Positions 57,501 to 64,000 of a stretch of 64,000 nucleotides of DNA are shown piece after piece. The notes below the pieces were generated by a model. It searched no databases, was not told the origin of the DNA, and was given only the letters and a program-made list of their open reading frames with translations. The stretch's first letter is position 1; every line of letters starts with the position of its first letter. Position numbers and translations under genes: made by a program. This DNA is from CAZKWG01 sp964615375 (GTDB lineage Bacteria > Myxococcota_A > UBA796 > CAZKWG01), in NCBI GenBank assembly GCA_964615375.1, contig CAZTOW010000002.1, positions 364,534 to 428,533 on the forward strand, in the 5' to 3' direction.

Positions 57501-57787
57501 GGATCGATCGCGGCACGGGGATGATCCCGTTCTACGCGCGCTATGTCTCGGCGGCGGCCTTCGTGGACGCGGGCAACGCGCTGGAGGATCTGGAGGCGGT
57601 GCAGACCCAGGACCTGCTGGGCAGCAGCCGCGTGGGCGCGGGCGTCGAGCTGCGCGCCCAGGCCATCCTGGGCTGGGGCTGGGGGGCCTCGGCGCGGCTG
57701 GGCTACGCCTTCGCCGCCTATGGAGAGGGCGGGTACCCGCTCGGCAGCCTGGAGGGGTTCTATGCGTGGCTGGGCACGACCTTCTGA
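54500..57787 (+). CDS. Exported gluzincin peptidase fused to a propeller and an outer-membrane barrel
   Basis: Start ATG 54500, 1095 residues. Signal MRSALGLLFVLLWLFASVGR. A peptidase MA-like domain follows: HEYTH at 125-129 and Glu163 in WVVEGFATFQE are the zinc ligands. Residues about 295-580 form a TolB/WD40-type propeller (repeats with FSPDGARLAW, WRPDGKAFAFS, FSADGRDLWV, SPDGRFLALS). A Lys/Glu/Arg-rich linker is next, and from about 720 onward strands typical of a surface-antigen barrel (YVSYRTDSRYLGWGASF, GSFRLGGDFG, FYARYVSAAAFVDAGNAL) end in GFYAWLGTTF. It would sit in the outer membrane with the peptidase in the periplasm or outside. Confidence 0.82.
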   Translation: MRSALGLLFVLLWLFASVGRAASFDPKLTWRTLETPHFRVTFHGGEEALAEEFARVAEEVYATMTEEIGWYPRRKTELLVIDPTDSANGYAYQLPVNTIVVYVTTPGDDSTLSNYDEWSSSLVMHEYTHILHLDIAEGVPAVVRAMLGRIISVNQVSPRWVVEGFATFQETRQTTGGRGRSTLADMVKRATALEDRFPPLGNLDGWQAAPPGGNLRYLFGQDFIQFVSDRYGEDVWTDFVHMYGESVPFWLPTRRALGGRLTKLYREWREDFFARYERQRQQIVARGLTDYRLLNKRGQSCAGPTFSPDGARLAWSCSTSTTGSGIWIAGPEGQNPKLELENYFASSFAWRPDGKAFAFSALHTVARFNTFEDIYFYKLGGGVDSLTSAARVRDPAFSADGRDLWVVTNKLQQTQLARLSIDQQLRVLTSYTDDTQVATPRPSPDGRFLALSVFKDGYRDLWLFTSDGEPYRRITADMAADIHPVWSADGRTLYFSSDRTGVYNLYAIDLETERVWQVTNVLGGAFAPSPSPDGSLLAFESYSADGTDIGLLRIDRTRWMDDGVLPRPIEGGPALATALPLEPLAVPEPGDWKAKKSKKEERKEARAERRRERKEQAPRRRRAQGDAPLIEETGWQSPLNVDGMDRLGGPYHTLARLPGPWGRPAEQLMARVETDSSADDPDDAAEVEEAEEQDYPFSYPVHRYRPTSLFPPRYVVPSIYRTAFGYMGVLSTASADVLRRWLYSGYVSYRTDSRYLGWGASFAVNRYIPVYTAGVYTDTTPYGDIYTSNQPPDEGGTWIPSIQSSGERYWDRRVRAYAQGSYQIDPRRVIFGRWSGTLRQPLDPLPEDVYTPLLPTRGFQSSVGGGWRYAWGRTYGKSISLEDARIVSVVGELTTSLLGSYQLNDDNEAEPFDQLQLTAEWNEYQSLPWADNHVLATRLAVGSTFGDSERYGSFRLGGDFGESAYYTLPDEWKPLRGFPTATVYGDWYYLGTLEYRLPIWWIDRGTGMIPFYARYVSAAAFVDAGNALEDLEAVQTQDLLGSSRVGAGVELRAQAILGWGWGASARLGYAFAAYGEGGYPLGSLEGFYAWLGTTF

Positions 57788-59870
57788 GCGGGCGCTGCGG
57801 CTGGGCCTCGCCCTGATCGCGGGGATGGTCCTGCCTGGGCTCTCCCGGGCGAGCCCGCTCACCGACGCGCTGGCCGTGGGCGCCTGCGACACCGCCACCC
57901 TGCTCGGGCAGGGGCCACAGACCGACGGGGAGCGCCTCGGGCTCGCCCGCTGTCACGCGACGATGGGGCAGACCCAGCAGACGCTGGCGCTCCTCGCGCC
58001 GCTGCGAACCGGGCCTTTGGCTGAGCACGCGCGGCTGGTCGAGGCCGAGGCCTGGCTGGCCGCGGGCGATCCCTCTGGAGCGGCCAACGCGCTGAAGCCC
58101 GCGACCCTTACAGGTCTGGCGGGCCAGCGGGCGGCGGCGCTCCGAGGTCGGGCCCTGGTGGAGGCGGGCCGCTATGACGAGGCCCGCGCCGTGCTCCGCC
58201 CGCTGCTGGAGGGCGATCTGGGCGCCGCCGGCAAGCTGCCCGCCGCCTGGGGGGCCGATCCGGCCGAGGTGCGCTGGTGGCTGGCCGAGGGCGCCGTCCG
58301 CCGAGGCGAGCCCGATCGCGCCGTTCCCGTCTGGCAGTCCCTCTGGGCGCGCAACCCCACGAGCCCGCTGGCCGATCGCGCCGCCGCCCGGCTGGCGGAG
58401 GCGGGGAGCGCGGTCCCCGACGTCCAGACCGAGCCGGGCCGCGCCCTCGTGCTCGAGCGCGTGCGCACGCTGGAGAAGCTGAGCCTCTACGCCGAGGCCC
58501 TGGCGCTCCGCGACAGGCTCCCCGCCCAGACCGCGCGGCAGGAGGCACGCGCCGCCTTCCAGGCCCGCGACTACCCCCGCGCCGCCGCCGCCTTCGGGCG
58601 CGTCCAGGACCGCGGCCCCGAGGAGCAGTTCGACTACGCGCTCGCCACCTCCCGGGCGGGCGACTACGCCCGCGCCGCCACGCTCTACCAGGAGCTCTAC
58701 ACGCGCTTCCCCACCCACAGCCGCGGTGACTTCGCGAGCTTCAAGGTGGGCTACCTGGCCTACGACGCCGGTGAGCTGGACAGCGCCGTCGGCCTCTTCC
58801 GCGACCACCTCGCCCGCTACCCGAGCTCCTCGCACGCCGACGAGGCCCGCTGGTTCATCGGCTGGTCGCTGCTGCGCCTGGGGAAGACCGAGGACGCCGG
58901 GCGGGCGCTCGACGAGCTCATCGCGAAGAACGGCGGCTCGTCGCTGGCCAGCGCCGGGCGTTACTGGCGCGCCCGCATCGCCGGGATGAGCGGCGCCCCC
59001 GACAAGGAGCGCGCGGGCCTGGAGGCCCTGCTCAAGAGCGACCCCGCCAGCGGCTACGCCTGGTTCGCCGCGGGCAAGCTCGGGAAGAGCTGGCCATCGC
59101 GCCCCGCGTCCGAGCCCCCCGCCGCCCCCAGCGCGCTCGACGGGGAGGCCTGGCGACGGGGGAGGGCGCTCGCCGAGGCCGGGATGGACGGCTGGGCGCG
59201 CGAGGAGCTCGCCCCGCTGATCCCCGGCGCCCGCGCCGCCGGCAAGGACGCCGCGCTCGCCCTGGCCCACGCCCTCATCGCCGCGGGCGCCTACGCCGAC
59301 GCCCAGGAGCTGGCCCGCCCCTTCTGCACCTCACCGTGGAAGGGCGGGGACGCCGTGGCCCTGCAGGCCTGCTGGCCGCGCCCGGCCGCCTCCCTGGTCT
59401 CCCGGCTGGCCCGCGAGCAGGGCGTGGACGCGAACCTGCCCTACGCCATCATGACCGCCGAGAGCGCGCTCCGACCCTGGGTCACCTCCCCGGTCGGCGC
59501 GCGAGGGCTCATGCAGCTCATGCCCGAGGTCGCCGCCGTCGCCCACGAGCGGCGCTACCCCGGTCGCGCCTTCGACGCCGACGCCCTCTACCGCCCGGCC
59601 TACAACGCCTCGCTCGGCGTGACCGAGCTGGGCACGCTCGCCGCCACCTTCGGCGGGCGCGGGACCGAGCCCGCCCTCCCCCTGGTCATCGCCGGGTACA
59701 ACGGCGGGGCGGAGGCCGTGGATCGCTGGCTGAAGGCCGACCCGCGCAGCGTCCAGGGCGACTGGTTCGCCGAGAACATCGGCTTCACCGAGACGCGCCA
59801 GTACGTGCGGCGCGTGCTGGGCTACGTGCAGACCTACCGCTATGTCTACGGAGACGGATCCTCGGGCTGA
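57762..59870 (+). CDS. Lytic murein transglycosylase with TPR region, second copy
   Basis: GGAGGGG six bases before ATG 57762 fixes the start inside the end of the preceding gene (26-bp overlap); 702 residues. A signal-like segment (LGLALIAGMVLPGLSRA) is followed by about 500 residues of helical repeats (TPR-like, DYARAATLYQELYTRFPTHS) and the SLT domain: MTAESALRP with catalytic Glu at about 567, GARGLMQLMPEVA and IAGYNGGAEAVDRWL. The protein would cut peptidoglycan strands. Coupling to an outer-membrane fusion protein suggests a role in wall opening for envelope assembly. The last 25 bp overlap sppA on the other strand. Confidence 0.9.
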   Translation: MRGWARPSERALRLGLALIAGMVLPGLSRASPLTDALAVGACDTATLLGQGPQTDGERLGLARCHATMGQTQQTLALLAPLRTGPLAEHARLVEAEAWLAAGDPSGAANALKPATLTGLAGQRAAALRGRALVEAGRYDEARAVLRPLLEGDLGAAGKLPAAWGADPAEVRWWLAEGAVRRGEPDRAVPVWQSLWARNPTSPLADRAAARLAEAGSAVPDVQTEPGRALVLERVRTLEKLSLYAEALALRDRLPAQTARQEARAAFQARDYPRAAAAFGRVQDRGPEEQFDYALATSRAGDYARAATLYQELYTRFPTHSRGDFASFKVGYLAYDAGELDSAVGLFRDHLARYPSSSHADEARWFIGWSLLRLGKTEDAGRALDELIAKNGGSSLASAGRYWRARIAGMSGAPDKERAGLEALLKSDPASGYAWFAAGKLGKSWPSRPASEPPAAPSALDGEAWRRGRALAEAGMDGWAREELAPLIPGARAAGKDAALALAHALIAAGAYADAQELARPFCTSPWKGGDAVALQACWPRPAASLVSRLAREQGVDANLPYAIMTAESALRPWVTSPVGARGLMQLMPEVAAVAHERRYPGRAFDADALYRPAYNASLGVTELGTLAATFGGRGTEPALPLVIAGYNGGAEAVDRWLKADPRSVQGDWFAENIGFTETRQYVRRVLGYVQTYRYVYGDGSSG

Positions 59871-61558
59871 GGCCCGCGGGAGGCCGGATCCACCGCCCAG
59901 GGGAGGACGAGCAGCGCCTTCCCGGGGGCGCGGGCCAGCGCGCGCGGGAGCTCCAGGGCGGGCCCCACCAGGCGAGCCAGCAGCCCCGCCGGCTCCAGCC
60001 GCCCCTCCGGGCCGCGCAGCGCGCGCGCCAGCAGCGTGAGGCGGGAGACCGGGAACGCGAGGTGGATGACCTGCGCCCTCCGCAGCGGGAGGCTGGCCCG
60101 CGCCGCGGCCCGCGCCACGCCGAGCGCGACGTCCCCCAGGCGATCGACCAGCCCGAGCTCCAGCGCCTGCCGCCCGGTCCACACCCGGCCCTGAGCGGCG
60201 GGCTCCACCGCGCGCACGGGCAGGCGCCGCCCAGCGGCGACCACGGAGAGGAAGCGCTCGTAGAAGCGGGCGAGCGAGCCCTGGAAGCGCGCGCGCTGCT
60301 CTGGCGTGAGCGGCTCCCAGGAGCTGAACAGCCCGCTCTGCGGCCCGGCGCTCACCCGCTCCGTGTAGATCCCCAGCCGCCCGGCGGCCTCGCCGAGCAC
60401 CAGCTTACCGCCGACCACCCCGATGGAGCCCGTGATCGTCCCCGGCGCGGCCACGATCTCCGAGCAGGGGGCGGCGATGTAGTAGCCGCCGCTGGCCGCG
60501 ATGTCGCCGAGCACGGCCACCACCGGCTTCTCGCGCCCCAGCAGCTCCACGGCGCGCGCGATGTCGTCGCTGGCCTGGGCGGAGCCGCCGCTGCTCTGGA
60601 TGTGCAGGACGACCGCCGCGATCTCCTCGCTCTCGCGCAGGCTGGCCAGGGTCGGCACCACGCGCTCGGCGTCGATGTGCGGGGCGGAGCCGGAGGCCTC
60701 ATCCTTGGCCACCAGCGCACCCTCCAGGTGGACCACGGCGATGAGCGGCCTTCGTCGCCCGACGCGCTCCAGCCAGCGCTGCGCCCGCCTCCACCAGGAG
60801 TAGCGGTCCAGCGGCACCCAGCGGGGCTCGGCGTCCAGCAGCTCACCGAGACCGTCGTCCACCTGATCCTCGTAGGCGAGGCCGTCCACCATCCCCTCGC
60901 GCACGGCCTCGGAGGGGCCCAGGGGGGCGCGCTCCATCCAGTCCAGCACGCGCTCGGGCGGCACCCGGCGGCCCTCGGCGAGGCTGGCGACGAGCTGGGC
61001 CTGGAGATCCTCCACGAGGGTGCGGATGGCCTCGCGGTTCTCCGCGGAGGGGAAGGCTCGGGAGAAGGGCTCGCCCGCGCTCTTGTAGGCCCCGGCGGAC
61101 ACGACCTCGGCGCGCAGGCCGAGGCGCTCCAGGGCGGCGCCGTAGAAGGTGAGCTCCGCGCCGACGCCGCTCAGGTTGGCCTCCGCCGTGGGGGCGAGCC
61201 AGACCCGGTCCGCCGCGCTGGCCACCAGCAGGCTGCCGTTGCTGAGCTCATCCAGCTGCACCGCCACCAGCTGCCCGCTCTCCCGCAGCCGCTCCAGCGA
61301 GGCCCGGAGCCCCTGAGCGCTCGCCCAGCCCAGCGGCGCCCCGCTGAGGCGGAGCAGCACGCCGCGGGCCAGCCCCTCCTCCCGGATGGCGTCGAGCTCG
61401 GCCAGGACGCTCGCCAGCGCGTAGGCGGGGAGCCGCTCGTCGAGCTGGATGACGACCACGCCGCGCCGCCGGAGCCAGCGCGTGCGCACGGCCCGGATCA
61501 GGCGGGCGGGCCCCCAGCAGAGCAGGCTCAGCAGGGTGGAGATGAAGAACCCGATCAC
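59846..61558 (-). CDS. sppA: Signal peptide peptidase SppA, long form
   Basis: A 570-residue inner-membrane serine protease that digests left-over signal peptides. One N-terminal helix (FFISTLLSLLCWGPARLI) anchors it. It has the two tandem ClpP-like domains of the 67-kDa type. Lys159 in AGAYKSAGEPFSR and Ser356 in AASGGYYIA form the catalytic dyad, separated by about 200 residues as in E. coli SppA. GTITGSIGVVGGK is the substrate-binding loop. The start is GTG. It points toward and slightly overlaps the transglycosylase gene. Confidence 0.93.
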   Translation of the reverse strand: MIGFFISTLLSLLCWGPARLIRAVRTRWLRRRGVVVIQLDERLPAYALASVLAELDAIREEGLARGVLLRLSGAPLGWASAQGLRASLERLRESGQLVAVQLDELSNGSLLVASAADRVWLAPTAEANLSGVGAELTFYGAALERLGLRAEVVSAGAYKSAGEPFSRAFPSAENREAIRTLVEDLQAQLVASLAEGRRVPPERVLDWMERAPLGPSEAVREGMVDGLAYEDQVDDGLGELLDAEPRWVPLDRYSWWRRAQRWLERVGRRRPLIAVVHLEGALVAKDEASGSAPHIDAERVVPTLASLRESEEIAAVVLHIQSSGGSAQASDDIARAVELLGREKPVVAVLGDIAASGGYYIAAPCSEIVAAPGTITGSIGVVGGKLVLGEAAGRLGIYTERVSAGPQSGLFSSWEPLTPEQRARFQGSLARFYERFLSVVAAGRRLPVRAVEPAAQGRVWTGRQALELGLVDRLGDVALGVARAAARASLPLRRAQVIHLAFPVSRLTLLARALRGPEGRLEPAGLLARLVGPALELPRALARAPGKALLVLPWAVDPASRGPQPEDPSP

Positions 61559-61617
61559 GCTCGCCCCGAACTCGGAGACATCCGGTTATGCGTATCCCAT
61601 CCCGGGCGCGGAGGGGC

Positions 61618-61646
61618 TTGACAGCCGCCGCACCACCTTCTAAAGA
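61618..61646 (+). promoter_or_regulatory. Promoter TTGACA-N17-TAAAGA
   Basis: A perfect -35 TTGACA (61618-61623) is followed after 17 bp by TAAAGA (61641-61646). It drives the zinc-ribbon protein and MreB. It is the best sigma-70-type promoter I find in the window. Confidence 0.7.
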
Positions 61647-61675
61647 CCGCGCTTCGAGTCCCCCTGGAGGTATGC

Positions 61676-62170
61676 GTGGCGACCAAGACCTGTCCGAGCT
61701 GCGGCGCCGAGGTGCCTACCGCTGCCGCGCGGTGTAAACACTGCTTCTTCGACTTCAGCGCCGAGGGCGCCGAGGCGAAGCGCAGCAACGCCATCGTCGG
61801 CCTGCTCGGCTTCATCCTCGTGCTGCTGCTGATCGGCCTCGGGACCTCCTACTACCTGCTGGACTACCAGCAGGCGGAGAAGGTCATCGTGGACGAGGAG
61901 ACGAAGAGCATCGTCTATACCCGCACGTCGGCGTCGGGCACGAAGACCGAGCGCGTGAACTTCGACCGCATCTCCAAGGTGCAGCACGTCATCGGCGGGG
62001 ACGACGCGATGTACACGGTCATCGCGCAGGCCACGGACGGCAAGGAGTACCTGCTCAAGCTGTCCACCAGCGAGTCCCTGGCGGGTGACGCCGCGCACAT
62101 GGCGGCGCTCATGGACAAGCCCTACGAGGAGGTCAACCACGTCCCCGGCGCCAGCGTCGAGAAGCGATAA
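61676..62170 (+). CDS. Zinc-ribbon membrane protein preceding MreB
   Basis: A 164-residue protein with GTG start and GGAGG five bases before it. The N-terminus TCPSCGAEVPTAAARCKHC is a four-Cys zinc ribbon (Cys6, Cys9, Cys20, Cys23). A transmembrane helix lies at about 42-62 (VGLLGFILVLLLIGLGTSYY), then a periplasmic domain of about 100 residues with strands SIVYTRTSASGTKTERVNF and YTVIAQATDGKEYLL. No family recognised. It ends 9 bp before MreB, so the two are probably one operon. Confidence 0.75.
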   Translation: MATKTCPSCGAEVPTAAARCKHCFFDFSAEGAEAKRSNAIVGLLGFILVLLLIGLGTSYYLLDYQQAEKVIVDEETKSIVYTRTSASGTKTERVNFDRISKVQHVIGGDDAMYTVIAQATDGKEYLLKLSTSESLAGDAAHMAALMDKPYEEVNHVPGASVEKR

Positions 62171-62179
62171 GGGGGGCGC

Positions 62180-63205
62180 GTGCTGGACCAGGCACTCGGG
62201 CTGCTCGCCCACGACCTGGCCATCGACCTCGGCACGTCGACCACGCGCGTATACGTCCGTGGGCGGGGCATCGTCGTCGAGGAGCCCTCCGTGGTCGCGG
62301 TGGAGCGCACGCGCTCCGGGACGCGCGTGGTGGCGATCGGCGCCGAGGCCAAGCGCATGGTGGGCCGCACGCCGGAGCACATCACGGCCGCGCGCCCCAT
62401 CCGCGAGGGCGTGATCGCGGACTTCGAGCTCGCGGAGTCGCTGCTGCGCGCCTGCCTGAGCCTGGCCCTGGGCAACCGCCCGCTGGTCAAGCCGCGCCTG
62501 GTGATCTGCATCCCCTTCGGCATCACGGAGGTGGAGCGGCGCGCGGTGCAGGAGTCGGCGCGAGCGGCCGGGGCGCGCGAGGTCGCGCTGGTGGGCAAGC
62601 CCATCGCCGCCGCGGTCGGCGCCGGGCTCCCGATCAACGATCCCGTGGGCAACCTGGCCATCGACATTGGCGGCGGCACGACGGAGGTGGGGGTCATCAG
62701 CCTGGGCGGCGTGGTCTCCAGCAGCTCGATCCGGGTAGCGGGCGACGCCATGGACAAGGCCATCGCCGACTGGATCCGGCGCCGACACAACGTCCTCGTC
62801 GGTGAGCGCACGGCGGAGGAGGTCAAGCTGCGGGTGGGCTGCGTGCAGCTGCCCGACGAGCCGCGGCGGGTTCAGGTGCGCGGGCGTGACCTGAGCACGG
62901 GCATCCCGCGCGAGGTGACGCTGGAGAGCGCGGACGCCTGCGAGGCCCTCGCAGAGCCGGCCGAGCAGATCCTGGAGGCGATCCGGGCGACCTTGGAGCG
63001 CACCCCGCCGGAGCTCGCGGCGGACATCGTCGACCAGGGGATGGTGTTGTGCGGCGGGGCCTCCATGCTCCCGGGCCTGGCGGCGATGATCCGCGACGCG
63101 ACGGAGCTCCCGGTGGTGCTGGCCGAGGACCCACGGCGCTGCGCGGTGCTGGGCGCCGGGCAGCTCCTGGAGGACCCGGAGACGCTGGCGCGGGTCGAGG
63201 CCTGA
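62180..63205 (+). CDS. mreB: Rod-shape determining protein MreB family
   Basis: A 341-residue actin homologue with GTG start. DLAIDLGTSTTRVYVRGRGI is the phosphate-1 loop, LAIDIGGGTTEVGVISLGG the phosphate-2 loop, and VLCGGASMLPGLAAMI the adenosine motif. CIPFGITEVERRAVQESARAAGAREV and HNVLVGERTAEEVK are MreB-specific. It normally organises cell-wall synthesis; here mreC and mreD are not adjacent. A zinc-ribbon membrane protein precedes it in the operon. Confidence 0.92.
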   Translation: MLDQALGLLAHDLAIDLGTSTTRVYVRGRGIVVEEPSVVAVERTRSGTRVVAIGAEAKRMVGRTPEHITAARPIREGVIADFELAESLLRACLSLALGNRPLVKPRLVICIPFGITEVERRAVQESARAAGAREVALVGKPIAAAVGAGLPINDPVGNLAIDIGGGTTEVGVISLGGVVSSSSIRVAGDAMDKAIADWIRRRHNVLVGERTAEEVKLRVGCVQLPDEPRRVQVRGRDLSTGIPREVTLESADACEALAEPAEQILEAIRATLERTPPELAADIVDQGMVLCGGASMLPGLAAMIRDATELPVVLAEDPRRCAVLGAGQLLEDPETLARVEA

Positions 63206-63211
63206 GCGCGC

Positions 63212-63901
63212 TCAGCCGGGCATGAGGCGGGGCACGCCGTCCTGGACCTCGAGCCAGCGCGGGCCGTCGCGCCAGTCGCCCAGGTTGTAGAGGGCTCCCC
63301 CCTCCAGGGGCGTGAGGCCGAGGGCGTGGGAGTGGCCCAGCACGACATAGCGGGCTCCCTCGCGCACCCGCGCCTGGGCCCATGCGCGCTGCGCCTCCAG
63401 GAGCGGGCCGGAGGGGGCGGGGTAGGCTCGGCTTGTCCCGGCCATCTTACGGAGGAGCTCCATCCCCCGGCGCGGGCCGAGGTGGTGCATGAGGAGGCGA
63501 AAGGCTCGCCCGCGGAGGAGGAGGCTCAGCCCCCGGTATCCCCAGGACGAATCGGCCTCGTCCCCGTGCGCGAGGTAGTAGGGCTCGCCGTCGAAGGACC
63601 GCGCGTGAGCGGGCCGGATCTCCGCGCCGAGGACCTCCTCGAAGAACGGGCCCAGCGCGAAGTCGTGGTTGCCGGGCACGTAGCAGAGCGAGATGCCGCG
63701 CGCTCGAAGCCGCAGGAGGGCCTCGCAGGCGGGCGCGTAGAGCTCCGGGATGGCGCGACCGAAGCCCCACCAGTGGTGGAAGAGATCGCCGAGGACGAAG
63801 AGGAGGTCGGCCTCGAGGCCGTCCAGCCAGGTCACGAGCCGCGCCTGGTTCGGGTCTTCAGGCCCGCTCAGGTGCAGATCGGAGATCATCACGGCGCGCA
63901 T
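63212..63901 (-). CDS. lpxH: UDP-2,3-diacylglucosamine diphosphatase LpxH-like
   Basis: A 229-residue metallophosphoesterase. MISDLHLSGPE at residues 5-15, FVLGDLFHHWWGFG, VPGNHDFALGPFF, YLAHGDEADSSWGYRGLSL and VVLGHSHALGLTPLEGG are the LpxH-type motifs. LpxH makes lipid X in lipid A synthesis, so its presence fits an LPS-bearing organism. The HW-W signature after GDLF and the GDEADSSWGYR segment favour LpxH over other metallophosphoesterases. A TATAGT box (minus strand, 63930-63925) lies 29 nt before the start. Confidence 0.85.
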   Translation of the reverse strand: MRAVMISDLHLSGPEDPNQARLVTWLDGLEADLLFVLGDLFHHWWGFGRAIPELYAPACEALLRLRARGISLCYVPGNHDFALGPFFEEVLGAEIRPAHARSFDGEPYYLAHGDEADSSWGYRGLSLLLRGRAFRLLMHHLGPRRGMELLRKMAGTSRAYPAPSGPLLEAQRAWAQARVREGARYVVLGHSHALGLTPLEGGALYNLGDWRDGPRWLEVQDGVPRLMPG

Positions 63902-63959
63902 GCGGCCTGGCCCTCGTCAGGACGACTATAGGCTGCGCGCGCGGCGGGGGCAAAAAGAA

Positions 63960-63993
63960 GCGCCCCCGCTGGGGTTGAATCCAGCGGGGGCGC
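63960..63993 (-). terminator. Rho-independent terminator of a gene to the right
   Basis: GCGCCCCCGCTGG and its exact complement CCAGCGGGGGCGC form a 13-bp stem around an 8-nt loop. Read on the minus strand it is followed by TTCTTTTTG, a U-tract. It ends a minus-strand transcript whose gene lies beyond the window. Confidence 0.8.
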
Positions 63994-64000
63994 GAAAGGG

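Overview
The window is a GC-rich (clearly above 65% by eye), very gene-dense piece of a Gram-negative bacterial chromosome. The outer-membrane and LPS functions (LpxH-like hydrolase, Mla-type lipid transport, BamB/YfgM-like proteins, beta-barrel proteins, several lipoproteins), the GAF/sigma-54 activator, the FGE-sulfatase domain protein, the zinc-ribbon/PEGA protein and a MXAN_5187-like protein together suggest a member of the Myxococcota or a related former deltaproteobacterial lineage. That placement is inference. I see no tRNA, rRNA, insertion sequence, phage gene or CRISPR array, no gap above about 200 bp without a gene, and nothing that looks recently acquired. It reads as core chromosome with many envelope genes.

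Layout. 1-7.5 kb: end of an M16 peptidase pair, an M50B-like membrane peptidase, a TPR-lytic transglycosylase, a lipoprotein, a Sel1-type protein and an M24-like protein. 7.5-12 kb: a radical SAM protein diverging from a coupled FolB-like/RibD_C-like gene pair, then a Pro/Ala-rich HTH protein. 12-17 kb: a lipase-like lipoprotein and an overlapping three-gene operon (divergent SNF-type transporter, small membrane protein, metallophosphoesterase). 17-21 kb: PilZ-like protein, phosphofructokinase, FMN reductase, PurB, MBL hydrolase. 22-25.4 kb: a complete Mla/MCE lipid transporter with two different permeases. 25.4-29 kb (- strand): a PGI-fold protein that has lost its active-site motifs, followed by YfgM-like, BamB-like and coiled-coil proteins in one overlapping operon. 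29-36.6 kb: lipoproteins, a PEGA protein, acyl-CoA dehydrogenase, a LolA-like protein and a small secreted Cys protein followed by three hairpins. 36.8-43.6 kb: membrane glycosyltransferase, TPR protein, a secreted-looking YidD, a TIGR03960-type radical SAM protein and an EEP-family hydrolase. 43.6-47 kb: a 19-codon ORF, a sigma-54-dependent activator and an MBL hydrolase behind a -24/-12 promoter, and a receiver-GAF-like regulator. 47-54 kb: MXAN_5187-like protein, FGE-sulfatase lipoprotein, SGNH membrane protein, a 40-aa membrane peptide, a second SGNH protein and a DTW-domain protein, nearly all overlapping. 54-64 kb: a beta-barrel protein, a peptidase/propeller/barrel fusion, a second TPR-lytic transglycosylase, SppA, a zinc-ribbon membrane protein with MreB, and LpxH.

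Two genome-wide habits stand out. Many genes have a TANNNT box only 12-15 nt before a start codon that lacks a Shine-Dalgarno sequence, which suggests leaderless mRNAs. Several exported proteins have very short signal peptides with no positive charge. The most unusual gene sets are the FGE/SGNH/40-aa/SGNH cluster, the PGI-like pseudoenzyme in a yfgM-bamB operon, the two-permease Mla operon with a 22-bp palindrome in front, and the self-contained sigma-54 regulon with GATC-centred repeats.
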